Shown here piece by piece: positions 39,475 through 48,942 of a stretch of 64,000 nt of DNA. Origin of the DNA: Nitrosomonas marina (lineage in GTDB: Bacteria; Pseudomonadota; Gammaproteobacteria; Burkholderiales; Nitrosomonadaceae); NCBI RefSeq assembly GCF_900110145.1, contig NZ_FOCP01000003.1, forward strand, positions 124,001 through 188,000. The letters run 5' to 3'. The first letter of the stretch is position 1. The number at the start of each line of letters is the position of its first letter. The translations under genes were made by a program, and so were the position numbers. A model generated the notes under the pieces. It was not told the DNA's origin. It was given only the letters and a program-made list of their open reading frames with translations, and did not search any database.

Positions 39475-39780
39475 TCCGGTTTATCTACAGCACTTAACGT
39501 CACACAGTAACAATATAAATTATGCCGGCCAGCAAACATAGACAAAATCCCGACTTATCTATCACGATTTGTCTGCGTAGAAAATTAACTGACAGTTATC
39601 TTTCGGCACAGCAACACCAGTTTAAAGCACGAGAAGCGGCAGACAATGCGCATAAATCAAACCTTTAACATAAACAACCCTGCATTACAATTAACAACAA
39701 TTCCACTACGGATTTCTGAGTCTTGTCAGCAATATTATTCAGAGGTATAGACTCACGCCGTACTCGCTCACAATCTAACC

Positions 39781-39825
39781 AGCACATTTAGCACATTTAG
39801 CACATTTAGCACATTTAGCACATTT
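39781..39825 (+). repeat. Tandem repeat, 5 copies of a 9-bp unit
   Basis: Five perfect head-to-tail copies of AGCACATTT. The array ends 16 bases before a perfect TATAAT (39842-39847). Such repeats change copy number by replication slippage. Located in front of an exopolysaccharide operon, it could tune promoter activity, though this is inference. Confidence 0.9.
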
Positions 39826-39841
39826 GTATATATTGCCTGAT

Positions 39842-39847
39842 TATAAT
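39842..39847 (+). promoter_or_regulatory. Possible -10 box of the polysaccharide operon
   Basis: A perfect TATAAT about 140 bases before the first gene of the operon. At a 17-base spacing the -35 hexamer would fall in the last tandem repeat unit and match the consensus poorly, so an activator or another promoter may be needed. Confidence 0.35.
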
Positions 39848-39985
39848 TTAGACCGAATGCTTGACAAAATTTACGACCCTGCCTGCAACAATTAAAAATA
39901 CAAGTTTACCAAGCATGCACCAACCAAATGTAATAATTCATTTAGCACAGGCGTCTGATGGCTGGGCTGCCAGAGGAGGCGGTAA

Positions 39986-41272
39986 TTGAGAGATTTATTG
40001 ATTTTCCTGATCGTTTTTGGATTGCTGCCCTATGTATTGAAAAGGCCGCACTGGGGAATCTATCTTTGGTCATGGATCGGATATATGAACCCTCACCGAT
40101 TAGGATGGAGCTTTGCATTCTATTTCCCATTTGCACAGATTATCGGGTTGGTAACCCTGATTTCTTTTTTTGTATCATCAAAGAAACTGAAATTTTTCTG
40201 GTCGCCAACAATGGGATGGCTGATATTTTTCAATATTTGGATGCTGATATCGACTCTATTTGCCATGTACCCGGATGTTGCATGGTCTCAATGGGAAAAA
40301 ATAATAAAAATACAGTTAGTTATATTCTTGACTCTGTTTGCATTGGTCGACAGGGAAAAAATTCACATTTTTGTCTGGATCATCGTTATATCTATCGGTT
40401 TCTATGGCTTTAAAGGCGGTATTTTTACTTTGACAACAGGCGGCGGTTCGCATGTACTGGGCCCGCGGGGTGGCTTTATAGCTGGCAATACTGAGATCGG
40501 CCTGGCTCTCGTCATGATCCTGCCGCTGGTCTGGTATTTATTTTTACATTCTCAAAACAAATGGATACGTTATGGATTAGTGCTATCTATGTTCCTTATT
40601 GCAATCGGAATACTCGGAACACAGTCCCGCGGTGCATTTCTGGCGATTTCTGCCGTTTCAGCTTTCTTGTGGCTTAAAAGCTCACGCAAGATGGTAATCT
40701 TTATTGCATTGCTGATGCTGTCCCCGTTTTTTTACATGGTTATGCCTCAATCCTGGCACGATCGTATGGCAACCATACAAAATTATGAAGAGGATGGATC
40801 AGCCATGTCACGTTTGAAAGCGTGGGAGTTCGGATATGCCATGGCACTTGACCGACCTTTCACCGGTGGCGGCTATGAAAGTCATACAGTTGAAAATTAT
40901 GAGCGCTATGTTCCGCATCAGATAGAGCAGGGCATTGCCACATTTCACGATTATCATAGTATATATTTCGAGATTCTGGCAGAACATGGTTTTGTTGGTT
41001 TGTTTATTTTTTTGATGTTGTTTGTTCAATATTGGCGGACTGCGAACAAAATCATTAGAACCTGCAAGGATACCGGTCAAAACAAATGGGCACTTGATCT
41101 GGCCGCAATGCTGCAGGTTTCATTTATTGGATATGCTGTCGGAGGCGCTTTTTTGGGACTGGCTTATTTCGATCTTTTTTACCACTACCTGGCCATTTTG
41201 GTTATGACGTTAAAAATCCTGGAAGATGAAAAAAACGACCCGGCACCTACAACAGTACCCGCAACGAAATAA
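39986..41272 (+). CDS. Wzy/O-antigen-ligase-like protein, exosortase-A-associated type
   Basis: A 428-residue polytopic membrane protein with about ten to twelve hydrophobic segments. The opening (LPYVLKRPHWGIYLWSW, then NPHRLGWSFA) and the periplasmic loop with TGGGYESHT and FHDYHSIYFEIL match proteins annotated as the probable O-glycosylation ligase of exosortase-A loci. It would polymerise a lipid-linked polysaccharide repeat or transfer it. The start is a TTG-type or nearby codon; GAGGAGGC lies just upstream. It is the first gene of the operon, 149 bases before the amidotransferase. Confidence 0.85.
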   Translation: MRDLLIFLIVFGLLPYVLKRPHWGIYLWSWIGYMNPHRLGWSFAFYFPFAQIIGLVTLISFFVSSKKLKFFWSPTMGWLIFFNIWMLISTLFAMYPDVAWSQWEKIIKIQLVIFLTLFALVDREKIHIFVWIIVISIGFYGFKGGIFTLTTGGGSHVLGPRGGFIAGNTEIGLALVMILPLVWYLFLHSQNKWIRYGLVLSMFLIAIGILGTQSRGAFLAISAVSAFLWLKSSRKMVIFIALLMLSPFFYMVMPQSWHDRMATIQNYEEDGSAMSRLKAWEFGYAMALDRPFTGGGYESHTVENYERYVPHQIEQGIATFHDYHSIYFEILAEHGFVGLFIFLMLFVQYWRTANKIIRTCKDTGQNKWALDLAAMLQVSFIGYAVGGAFLGLAYFDLFYHYLAILVMTLKILEDEKNDPAPTTVPATK

Positions 41273-41421
41273 CATGAAGCACCCGTCTAGCCAAATTTAT
41301 TGCCTCTGGCGTAAAAGCCTGCATTAAGCTGTGTACAGACTTATCCAGGTGTTATAGATACAATATAAACAAACATTCAACTTTTTTCTTCTTACGATAA
41401 TACAACTCTGAGTCCATATCT

Positions 41422-43353
41422 ATGTGTGGAATTTACGGCGGCATTGCGTTACGTACCAACACTCAACTTGATGTCTCATTACTGAATCGTATGGGGCGTG
41501 TTACAGCCCATCGCGGACCTGACGATGAGGGTGTCTTTGTCACCGACCACGTTGCTATTGGCATGCGCCGCCTGTCAATTATCGACTTGTCCGGCGGACA
41601 CCAACCCTTATTTAACGAAAACAAGCGTATTGCAGCTGTATGTAACGGTGAAATTTATAATTTCCAAACGCTTAGAGAACAACTAATCAATCAAGGGCAT
41701 CGCTTCTCCACGCATTCCGACTCGGAAGTTGTAATTCATCTCTACGAACAATACGGGGAAGCGTTTCTGCACCATTTAAACGGCATGTATGCACTCGCGC
41801 TGTGGGATGCAGATAAAAAAGTTATGATAATTGCCCGTGACAGACTTGGCATAAAACCCGTGTATTATTACCTGGACGACAATGTCCTTTTGTTCTCAAC
41901 GGAAGCAAAAGCGCTGTTTCAGTTTCGGGGGTTGACACCAAAGCTGGACACTATTGCTACCGGGTTATATCTTCAACTAGGTTATGTCCCGGCACCACAT
42001 TCTATTTTTGAAGGGATAAAAAAACTACCGGTCGCTTCATATATCAAGGCGACTCAGGGCAGTTTCACAATAAATGAATACTGGCGGCCAGATTACAACC
42101 AGCGCACCTACTCTGTCAGTCAATGGAAAAGCGCGATTCGCGAACAATTGGAAGCGTCTGTCGCGTCGCAAATGGTCAGTGACGTACCGATAGGCGCGTT
42201 TCTCTCCGGTGGTATCGATTCCAGTCTGGTTGTCGGTTTGATGGCAAAGCATACTTCACAGCCGGTGAAAACCTATGCCATTGGTTTTGACATGAATGGA
42301 CCGGCACAAATTTACAACGAACTTCCCTATGCCAGACAGGTTTCCGATTTATTCGGCACAGAACACCACGAAATCATCGTTAAGCCCGACATCGTTCATT
42401 TATTGCCCAAGCTGTTATGGCACATGGATGAACCGGTTGCAGACACCGCGTTTATCACTACCTTCCTGGTTTCCGAATTCGCCAGAAAAGATGTGACGGT
42501 TATTCTTAGTGGCGTAGGGGGCGATGAATTATTTGGCGGTTATCGGCGATACCAGGGAGAATATTATAATCAGTATTACCAAAAAATACCGTCATGGGCA
42601 CGAAAAAATGTAATTCAGCCACTGGCGCGCTTGCTGCCAAGTGATCGCCACTCAAAATGGCTAAACTACAGCCGTCTTGCAAAGAGTTTTTTGCTGACAG
42701 CCGAGTTGCCTTTTGAGAAACGGTATCAGTCCTATATTGAAATCGCAGACGAGCAGTTACGCAACCAGTTACTGGCTGACATGATTGACTGGGATGCAAA
42801 CAACATCGTTTCAGATGCCTTTCATAACTGCGCTGATATTCCTGCGTTGCACAAACTCTTTGAAGTCGACCGGGTAACGCAGTTGCCTGACGATCTATTG
42901 ATGCTGACAGACAAAATGACTATGGCAACCTCACTGGAGTGCAGAGTACCATTGCTGGATCATGAACTGGTCGAACTAGCGTGCAGCATGCCACCCGAAC
43001 TCAAAATAAAAGGCGGAGAGCTTAAATATGTTTTAAAAGCATGTTTATCCGACTTGCTTCCCAGAGATATTCTATATCGTAAAAAGCGCGGTTTTGGAGC
43101 ACCGATGGGTGCCTGGATAAAAAAGGAATTGCTACCGTTATTGCAGACACTGTTAAGTCCCGACGTCATCAACGCACGTGGAATTTTTAACGCGGCAGTG
43201 GTGCAGTCATTGATAAAAGAACATCTCGACCAAAGGCATGATCACACAGACATTCTGATCGGTTTGTTGAATTTTGAAGTCTGGTCAAGATTGATGCTTG
43301 ACCAAACCCGACCAGAAGCTTTAGAAAACGAATTAAAGCAATTGATCCAATGA
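41422..43353 (+). CDS. Asparagine-synthase-like amidotransferase of an exosortase-A type locus
   Basis: A 643-residue glutamine-hydrolysing amidotransferase. Cys2 is the glutaminase nucleophile (MCGIYGG), with HRGPDDEG near 30-37 and CNGEIYN near 74-80 in the N-terminal domain. The synthetase domain has the PP-loop SGGIDSS at 262-268. In exosortase-A-linked polysaccharide loci this family probably amidates a sugar or uronic acid rather than free Asp. Its stop overlaps the next gene by four bases (ATGA). Confidence 0.9.
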   Translation: MCGIYGGIALRTNTQLDVSLLNRMGRVTAHRGPDDEGVFVTDHVAIGMRRLSIIDLSGGHQPLFNENKRIAAVCNGEIYNFQTLREQLINQGHRFSTHSDSEVVIHLYEQYGEAFLHHLNGMYALALWDADKKVMIIARDRLGIKPVYYYLDDNVLLFSTEAKALFQFRGLTPKLDTIATGLYLQLGYVPAPHSIFEGIKKLPVASYIKATQGSFTINEYWRPDYNQRTYSVSQWKSAIREQLEASVASQMVSDVPIGAFLSGGIDSSLVVGLMAKHTSQPVKTYAIGFDMNGPAQIYNELPYARQVSDLFGTEHHEIIVKPDIVHLLPKLLWHMDEPVADTAFITTFLVSEFARKDVTVILSGVGGDELFGGYRRYQGEYYNQYYQKIPSWARKNVIQPLARLLPSDRHSKWLNYSRLAKSFLLTAELPFEKRYQSYIEIADEQLRNQLLADMIDWDANNIVSDAFHNCADIPALHKLFEVDRVTQLPDDLLMLTDKMTMATSLECRVPLLDHELVELACSMPPELKIKGGELKYVLKACLSDLLPRDILYRKKRGFGAPMGAWIKKELLPLLQTLLSPDVINARGIFNAAVVQSLIKEHLDQRHDHTDILIGLLNFEVWSRLMLDQTRPEALENELKQLIQ

Positions 43354-44540
43354 AGATTTTATACATTTGCCATCGCTTTCCATATCCACCCAAGCGGGGC
43401 GGCAAGATCCGCCCATTCAATATGATCAAATACCTGTCTCAGCAGGGACACCAGGTATGGGTCGCATCGCTGGCAAGATCTCAACAGGAATTCGATGAGT
43501 GCTCTGGCATAAAGGACTACTGCCATCAATACACAATTGGCCTGGTTAATGACACGGTACAGTGGAGCCGAATGATTATAAATCTTCCAACTCCAACACC
43601 CTCTTCACTGGCCTATTTTTTTAGTCGAAAGCTAAAAAAACAAATCAATACATGGTTATCTGAAGAAAGTTTCGATTTGATCTTTGTACACTGCTCGTCC
43701 GTCGCCCAATACGTTGAACATGTCCGACAAATTCCAAAAATACTCGATTATGGTGATATGGACTCCCAAAAATGGCTGACTTACAGGAGTTTCAAACCTT
43801 TTCCTTTCAACCTGGGTTATTGGTGGGAAGGTACAAAAATGAAATTTTCCGAAAAAAACCTTGCACGAAAGTTTGACTTGACAACCTGCACAACAAAAGC
43901 TGAACTGGATACGCTTAACAGCTATGGTACCGCTTTAAAAACCGACTGGTTTCCCAACGGAGTGGATGCCGATTTTTTTCAGCCTGACGGTTCCATATAC
44001 GACCCGCACAGCATTTCGTTCATTGGCCGAATGGATTATTTCCCCAACCAACAATGCATGCTTGAGTTCTGTCACCAGACCTTGCCGCTAATCCAGGAAA
44101 AAATACCGGACACAAAGCTCTATATTGTAGGTGCTGAACCTCCCAAAAAAATAAAATTTTTAGAAAAAATAAACGGTGTAGTCGTAACCGGCAGCGTTAA
44201 GGATGTGCGTCCTTATATCTTGAAAACCGCAGCAATGGTTGCACCCCTGAATATCGCCCGAGGAACACAAAATAAAATCTTGGAGGCAATGGCAATGGGT
44301 GTCCCTGTTGTATCAAGCAAGCTGGCGGCAGGCGGTATTGACGCAATACCAGATGAACATTTTTTAACTGCAGACACGCCTGCAGAGTATGCCCAAAAAC
44401 TGATCAATCTTATGGAATCAGCGCCGTTAAGAGAAAAGTATGCCAAGGCTGGCCGGGAACGAATGCTGACCAATCATGCCTGGCAAAAAAGTATGAAAAA
44501 AATGGAATCGCTTATTTTGAATTGCGTAAACAGTAAATAG
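43350..44540 (+). CDS. Family 4-type glycosyltransferase (exosortase-A-associated sugar transferase 1)
   Basis: A 396-residue GT-B enzyme. The start MKILYICHRFPYPPKRGGKI and the segment DYGDMDSQKW are typical of the sugar transferase named for PEP-CTERM/exosortase-A loci. The donor-binding C-terminal half contains NGVDADFF, GRMDYFPNQ and the LEAMAMGVPVV region. It probably adds one sugar to the lipid-linked repeat. Translation is coupled to the amidotransferase by the four-base overlap. Confidence 0.88.
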   Translation: MKILYICHRFPYPPKRGGKIRPFNMIKYLSQQGHQVWVASLARSQQEFDECSGIKDYCHQYTIGLVNDTVQWSRMIINLPTPTPSSLAYFFSRKLKKQINTWLSEESFDLIFVHCSSVAQYVEHVRQIPKILDYGDMDSQKWLTYRSFKPFPFNLGYWWEGTKMKFSEKNLARKFDLTTCTTKAELDTLNSYGTALKTDWFPNGVDADFFQPDGSIYDPHSISFIGRMDYFPNQQCMLEFCHQTLPLIQEKIPDTKLYIVGAEPPKKIKFLEKINGVVVTGSVKDVRPYILKTAAMVAPLNIARGTQNKILEAMAMGVPVVSSKLAAGGIDAIPDEHFLTADTPAEYAQKLINLMESAPLREKYAKAGRERMLTNHAWQKSMKKMESLILNCVNSK

Positions 44541-44631
44541 CGATCCATATAATAAATTTACAGTAAAACAAACTGGCAACAATCTAGTTGCAAAGCTTCC
44601 GGAATTTGAATTCAAAAAATTAGGAGTTGGA

Positions 44632-45951
44632 ATGGATATCAGCGTATTTGGTTTGGGTTATGTTGGTGCAGTATCTCTAGCCTGTCTTGCTAAAGAAGGT
44701 CACAATGTCACAGGGGTGGATATAGACAAAACCAAGCTGGAGCTGATCCAATCGGGAAAATCCCCAGTCATTGAAACCGGCATGCCGGAGCTCGTTCAGG
44801 AGGTCGTGGCCTCAGGTCGGGTAAAGCTTTCCGAATCGACTCAGGATGCTGTATCGCAGACCCAGTTGTCTTTTGTATGTGTTGGGACACCGTCTCAATC
44901 AAATGGCAACCAGGATCAAACAGCAGTATTGCGATTAACCGAACAATTAGGTGAAGCGCTAAAATCAAAAACCGATCATCATATCATCGTTTTTCGCTCG
45001 ACCCTTCTTCCAGGCACAGTCATCAACATATTAATACCACTACTGGAAAAGTTTTCAGGCAAATCAAACGGCATTGATTTTGACGTATGCTTTCAACCCG
45101 AGTTTTTGCGTGAGGGATCATCCATCAAGGACTACTATAAGCCGCCATTTACGGTAGTCGGTCTCTCTTCTGACAAACCGAAAGCAGTTTTTGACAAATT
45201 ATTCTCAGGACTGCCGGCCGAGATCATTTACACAGACATAGCCACAGCAGAAACGATGAAATATTTCTGCAATATCTTTCATGCACTCAAAATCACCTTT
45301 GCCAATGAAGTTGCTCGTCTGTGCGAATCGATACAGGTCGACCCGCACGCGGTTATGAACCTGATCTGCAAAGATAAACAGTTGAACATCTCCAGCGCCT
45401 ACATGAAACCCGGTTTCTCGTTTGGCGGCAGTTGTCTTCCCAAAGATCTAAGAGCAATTAATTACATTGCCAAACAGAACGATGTCGACATCCCCATGCT
45501 CAGAGGTGTATTGCCTTCCAATCGAGCACATCTGGATTGTGCTTTACAGAAAATCACACAAACCGGATTAAAAAAAATCGGTTTTGTAGGGCTCAGCTTT
45601 AAATCCGGAACAGATGATCTGCGCGAAAGTCCGCTTGTGGATTTAGCCGAAAAACTGATTGGAAAGGGTTTTTCGCTGAAAATTTATGATCCTGAGGTCA
45701 ATATTTCGAAATTAATTGGTGCAAATAAATATTTTATCGAGACCAGCATTCCGCATATCGGATCATTGATGACAACAGACTATGAAAACCTGCTTTCCAC
45801 AAGTGAAATCATAGTGGTCGGCATTTCGGATCCACATCTGACAACAACACTAATTGAATCTTCCCGTAAAGAACAAATTATCTTAGACTTAGTCAATATG
45901 AAGGAAAGGGATAAACTTCGTGCAACCTATATAGGAATGTGCTGGAAATGA
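44632..45951 (+). CDS. Nucleotide-sugar 6-dehydrogenase, AlgD-like (GDP-mannose type)
   Basis: NAD-dependent four-electron dehydrogenase that makes a nucleotide-linked uronic acid. The 439 residues align by eye with AlgD along their length: GLGYVGAVSLACLAKEGHNV at the start, VGTPS near 84-88, FRSTLLPGTV near 121-130, and Cys268 in GGSCLPKDLRA, the same residue number as the catalytic Cys of AlgD. LSFKSGTDDLRESPLVDLAE is the conserved C-terminal segment. This favours GDP-mannose, giving GDP-mannuronate, over UDP-glucose, but substrate proof is lacking. AGGAG lies five bases upstream. Confidence 0.85.
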   Translation: MDISVFGLGYVGAVSLACLAKEGHNVTGVDIDKTKLELIQSGKSPVIETGMPELVQEVVASGRVKLSESTQDAVSQTQLSFVCVGTPSQSNGNQDQTAVLRLTEQLGEALKSKTDHHIIVFRSTLLPGTVINILIPLLEKFSGKSNGIDFDVCFQPEFLREGSSIKDYYKPPFTVVGLSSDKPKAVFDKLFSGLPAEIIYTDIATAETMKYFCNIFHALKITFANEVARLCESIQVDPHAVMNLICKDKQLNISSAYMKPGFSFGGSCLPKDLRAINYIAKQNDVDIPMLRGVLPSNRAHLDCALQKITQTGLKKIGFVGLSFKSGTDDLRESPLVDLAEKLIGKGFSLKIYDPEVNISKLIGANKYFIETSIPHIGSLMTTDYENLLSTSEIIVVGISDPHLTTTLIESSRKEQIILDLVNMKERDKLRATYIGMCWK

Positions 45952-46940
45952 TCAAAAGACGGTATTTTCTGCAGTTGGGTTTGTTGATTCTGGGCATAGC
46001 AACCAGTTGCGTCTATTTATTCACTATAGCAACCCCCTCGGAAGAAGCAGCACGAATACGTAATTCCCTCGTGCACCAACCTGGTCAACTCGAAGATTTT
46101 AACTGGGGGCCGTCGGCTTTTCCGGCAGATTTCAAGAATGAAACTCATACTCCGCCGCCATATTTTCAAGAATTTGTTGACTCTCTGTCCACAAGCCGAA
46201 CCATGTCCGAAATGGATAAGTTCCTGCTTGCTGCACAAAAAATCCTTGAGCGTGAGCGCTACGGTGGGCCGATCCAGTCCAATACAGAGGATGCTTTAAA
46301 GAAATTGCAGGATGAAGGTACTGGGTGGTGTTCGGACTACACCCAGGTTTTTAATGGTATCGCGCATACACTCGGTATTCCTGTCAGGGAATGGGGAATG
46401 TCCTTCGATCGTTATAACGGAAACGGACATGCCTTTAATGAGATTTATGACCAGAAACTTGACAAGTGGGTCTTTATTGACACCTATAACGCTTTTTATG
46501 TCACCAATCGTCATGGAGAACCGCTTTCTGTTTTAGAGTTTCGGCAGCTACTCAACACTGACCGACCCCAGTTGATCATCCAGAAAATTAATCAAATACA
46601 ATTCGGCTTTCAGAATGATTCGGTTGCACTGGATTATTATCAGCGCGGCATGCCCCAGTTATTCCTGATATGGGCAAATGATGTGTTCAGTTATGATTCC
46701 AATCCACTTATTCAGATAACGGGATCCTTTTCCAGAATGGCCGAACAGATAACAGGTATAATATTGGGCATTAATCAGGAGATCCGGTTATATCCTGACC
46801 CCAACAGCGCTCAACAGCAAAAAGAGTTGTTATCACTTAAACACACCGTCATCTTTATTATTTTCTTCAACGTTATATCAGGCATTCTTTTCTTAATTAT
46901 TCTAGTCCGAATGCTCAATAATCGCACAAGCCATGGATAA
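45948..46940 (+). CDS. Membrane-anchored transglutaminase-like protein
   Basis: A 330-residue protein with a hydrophobic segment at each end (about 8-27 and 297-322). The region between, predicted periplasmic, holds a transglutaminase-like Cys-His-Asp triad: Cys128 in GTGWCSDYTQ, His161 in GNGHAFNEIYD and Asp178 in WVFIDTYNAF. Proteins with this fold act as cysteine peptidases, cross-linkers or amidases. In a polysaccharide operon it may process a cell-surface protein or the glycan, which is inference. The ATG overlaps the dehydrogenase stop (ATGA); a GTG three codons earlier is an alternative. It overlaps the next gene by eight bases. Confidence 0.8.
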   Translation: MIKRRYFLQLGLLILGIATSCVYLFTIATPSEEAARIRNSLVHQPGQLEDFNWGPSAFPADFKNETHTPPPYFQEFVDSLSTSRTMSEMDKFLLAAQKILERERYGGPIQSNTEDALKKLQDEGTGWCSDYTQVFNGIAHTLGIPVREWGMSFDRYNGNGHAFNEIYDQKLDKWVFIDTYNAFYVTNRHGEPLSVLEFRQLLNTDRPQLIIQKINQIQFGFQNDSVALDYYQRGMPQLFLIWANDVFSYDSNPLIQITGSFSRMAEQITGIILGINQEIRLYPDPNSAQQQKELLSLKHTVIFIIFFNVISGILFLIILVRMLNNRTSHG

Positions 46941-48153
46941 AGAAATCAAAGTACTGCACGTGCTTGATCATTCTTTGCCCCTGCACAGCGGTTATACCTT
47001 TCGCACCCGTGCAATTTTGTCAATTCAGCACCAGATGGGTATACAAACGGCGTTAGTCACCGGCAGCAAACATTCTGAAAACAGTCGATGTATTGATGCG
47101 ATCGAAACTGTCGACGGATTGTCATTTTATCGGACTTATCCTTCATTTCTAAACAGGCTGCCGTTGCTCAATCAGCTTGATGTTGTACTGACATTAATAA
47201 AACGGATTGAGTTGGTCTTACCTATTGAGCAACCCGATGTCATCCATGCTCACTCTCCTTGCCTTAATGGCCTGGCTGCTTTACACATCGGAAAGAAATA
47301 TAATATTCCCGTACTATACGAAATGCGCGCATCATGGGAAGATGCCGCAGTCAGTCATGGCACATGCCAGGAAAATGATTTGCGCTATAAATTATCCAGA
47401 ACACTTGAAACTTATGTACTCAAACGTGCAAACCATATCACTACTATCTGTCAAGGCCTCAAAAAAGACATTCAGGTACGCGGCGTCTCCCCTGAAAAGA
47501 TTACGGTCATACCCAACGCCGTCAATACAGAGAAATTTTATCCTATTCAGGAAAAAGATTCGCTTCTGTGCCGTCAGTTAAACCTGGGCAACAAAAAAGT
47601 ACTTGGGTTTATCGGTTCATTCTATGAATACGAAGGACTGGAGTTACTGATACAAGCAGTTGCTGTCTTAAAAGATGAATGTCCGGATTTCCACGTTCTA
47701 CTGGTAGGCGGTGGCCAGGCTGAGTCCGCATTAAAAACAATGGTTTCCCGGCTTGACATTTCTGACCGCGTTTCTTTTACAGGCAGAGTCAATCATGATG
47801 AGGTTATGAAATATTACAGCATAATCGATTTACTCATTTATCCCAGACTGCCCATGCGGTTGACTGATCTGGTTACACCATTGAAACCATTGGAAGCCAT
47901 GGCAATGGGAAAACCATGCATTGCTTCTGATGTTGGCGGTCATCAGGAATTGATTATTGACCATGAAGATGGTTTATTATTCAAGGCCGGCGATTTGGAC
48001 AATCTGATTACACTGTTAAGAACCGCTTATTTTCAATCAGACTTTGCCACATTGATCAAGAACGGGATCGAAAAAGTGCGACACCAACGCAATTGGGCAA
48101 TCTGTGTCGCACCTTACCAGGCTATTTATCAATCACTGGCTGGACAACATTAA
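46933..48153 (+). CDS. Glycosyltransferase, exosortase-A-associated type (Daro_2409-like)
   Basis: A 406-residue GT-B enzyme. Its start, VLHVLDHSLPLHSGYTFRTR, and VDGLSFYRTYP are hallmarks of the exosortase-A-associated group. The N-terminal acceptor domain is followed by the GT4-type donor domain with IPNAVNTEKF, GFIGSFYEYEGLE, and PLEAMAMGKPCIASDVGG, and a conserved Glu motif. It presumably extends the repeat unit begun by the earlier transferase. Confidence 0.88.
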   Translation: MDKEIKVLHVLDHSLPLHSGYTFRTRAILSIQHQMGIQTALVTGSKHSENSRCIDAIETVDGLSFYRTYPSFLNRLPLLNQLDVVLTLIKRIELVLPIEQPDVIHAHSPCLNGLAALHIGKKYNIPVLYEMRASWEDAAVSHGTCQENDLRYKLSRTLETYVLKRANHITTICQGLKKDIQVRGVSPEKITVIPNAVNTEKFYPIQEKDSLLCRQLNLGNKKVLGFIGSFYEYEGLELLIQAVAVLKDECPDFHVLLVGGGQAESALKTMVSRLDISDRVSFTGRVNHDEVMKYYSIIDLLIYPRLPMRLTDLVTPLKPLEAMAMGKPCIASDVGGHQELIIDHEDGLLFKAGDLDNLITLLRTAYFQSDFATLIKNGIEKVRHQRNWAICVAPYQAIYQSLAGQH

Positions 48154-48180
48154 ACATCAATCTCACTAAACAAATTAGAT

Positions 48181-48942
48181 GTGAACAAACCACGCTCATT
48201 TGAAAAGCTATGGCGAAAAAGATTTGAAAATTTTGCCGAGCAGGCAGAGGATGATGCAGGTATTGCCGGATGGTCACCTACAGGTCTGGATGCACGTCTG
48301 CGCAAATTCAAGGAAATATGGCACAGTAACAGTCATTTTACGAATAAAAAAAAATGGCTTGATGCCGGCTGTGGAGCCGGTACTTATTCCAGATTTATCG
48401 TACAACAGGGCGGAGAAGTTGTTGGTTTGGATTATTCCTTACCATCTTTACAGAAAGCCAGACTAAAAGGAGAATCGTCAATTGTATGGTGCGTAGCGGA
48501 TATCAATAAAATACCGCTAAAACCGGGTTATTTCGATGGTGCGATTTGTTTTGGTGTAATACAGGCTCTGAATGATTCAAACCATGCAGTTAGCAGTCTG
48601 TCCCATGCGGTCAAACCCGGCGGATACATCTGTATAGATGCTCTCAATAGCCGGTGTCTTCCCCATATTTGGGAACAAATTAGCCGCCGGATTCAAAATA
48701 AACCGATGCATTTACGCTATGAATCAGTGGAAAATCTGCGTCATTTAATGAAAAAAAACAGTTTAGTTAATGTCCAATTACATTGGTTACCCATATTACC
48801 GGCCCGCTGGTACCGTTATCAGTGGATCATTGAAACGCGTGTTGCCAGATGGTTTTTTAACTATTTCCCTTTCTTGGGACAATTACTCAGCCATTCGTTT
48901 ATCATAAGCGGACAGCGCCAGCAGGATATACACAGTGCCTAG
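48181..48942 (+). CDS. Class I SAM-dependent methyltransferase
   Basis: A 253-residue protein, beginning at a GTG. It shows the SAM-binding motif LDAGCGAGTYSRF near residues 60-72, the acidic strand VVGLDYS, and the post-I segment VADINKIPLKPGYFDGAICFG. Together with the sugar genes around it, it probably methylates a sugar or its precursor. Its stop overlaps the deacetylase GTG by eight bases. A run of nine A sits within NKKKWLDAG. Confidence 0.8.
   Translation: MNKPRSFEKLWRKRFENFAEQAEDDAGIAGWSPTGLDARLRKFKEIWHSNSHFTNKKKWLDAGCGAGTYSRFIVQQGGEVVGLDYSLPSLQKARLKGESSIVWCVADINKIPLKPGYFDGAICFGVIQALNDSNHAVSSLSHAVKPGGYICIDALNSRCLPHIWEQISRRIQNKPMHLRYESVENLRHLMKKNSLVNVQLHWLPILPARWYRYQWIIETRVARWFFNYFPFLGQLLSHSFIISGQRQQDIHSA

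Larger units (their letters stand above)
39475..39985. other. Intergenic region before the polysaccharide operon
   Basis: About 510 bases. It holds a five-copy 9-bp tandem repeat (39781-39825) and a TATAAT box (39842-39847), listed separately. A 48-codon frame at 39522-39668 has no ribosome site and no recognisable sequence, so it is not called. Nothing else is supported. Confidence 0.6.

Noticed and set aside
39522-39668. 48-codon ATG frame after maf
   Set aside because: No ribosome site and no recognisable sequence; basic composition alone is not evidence.
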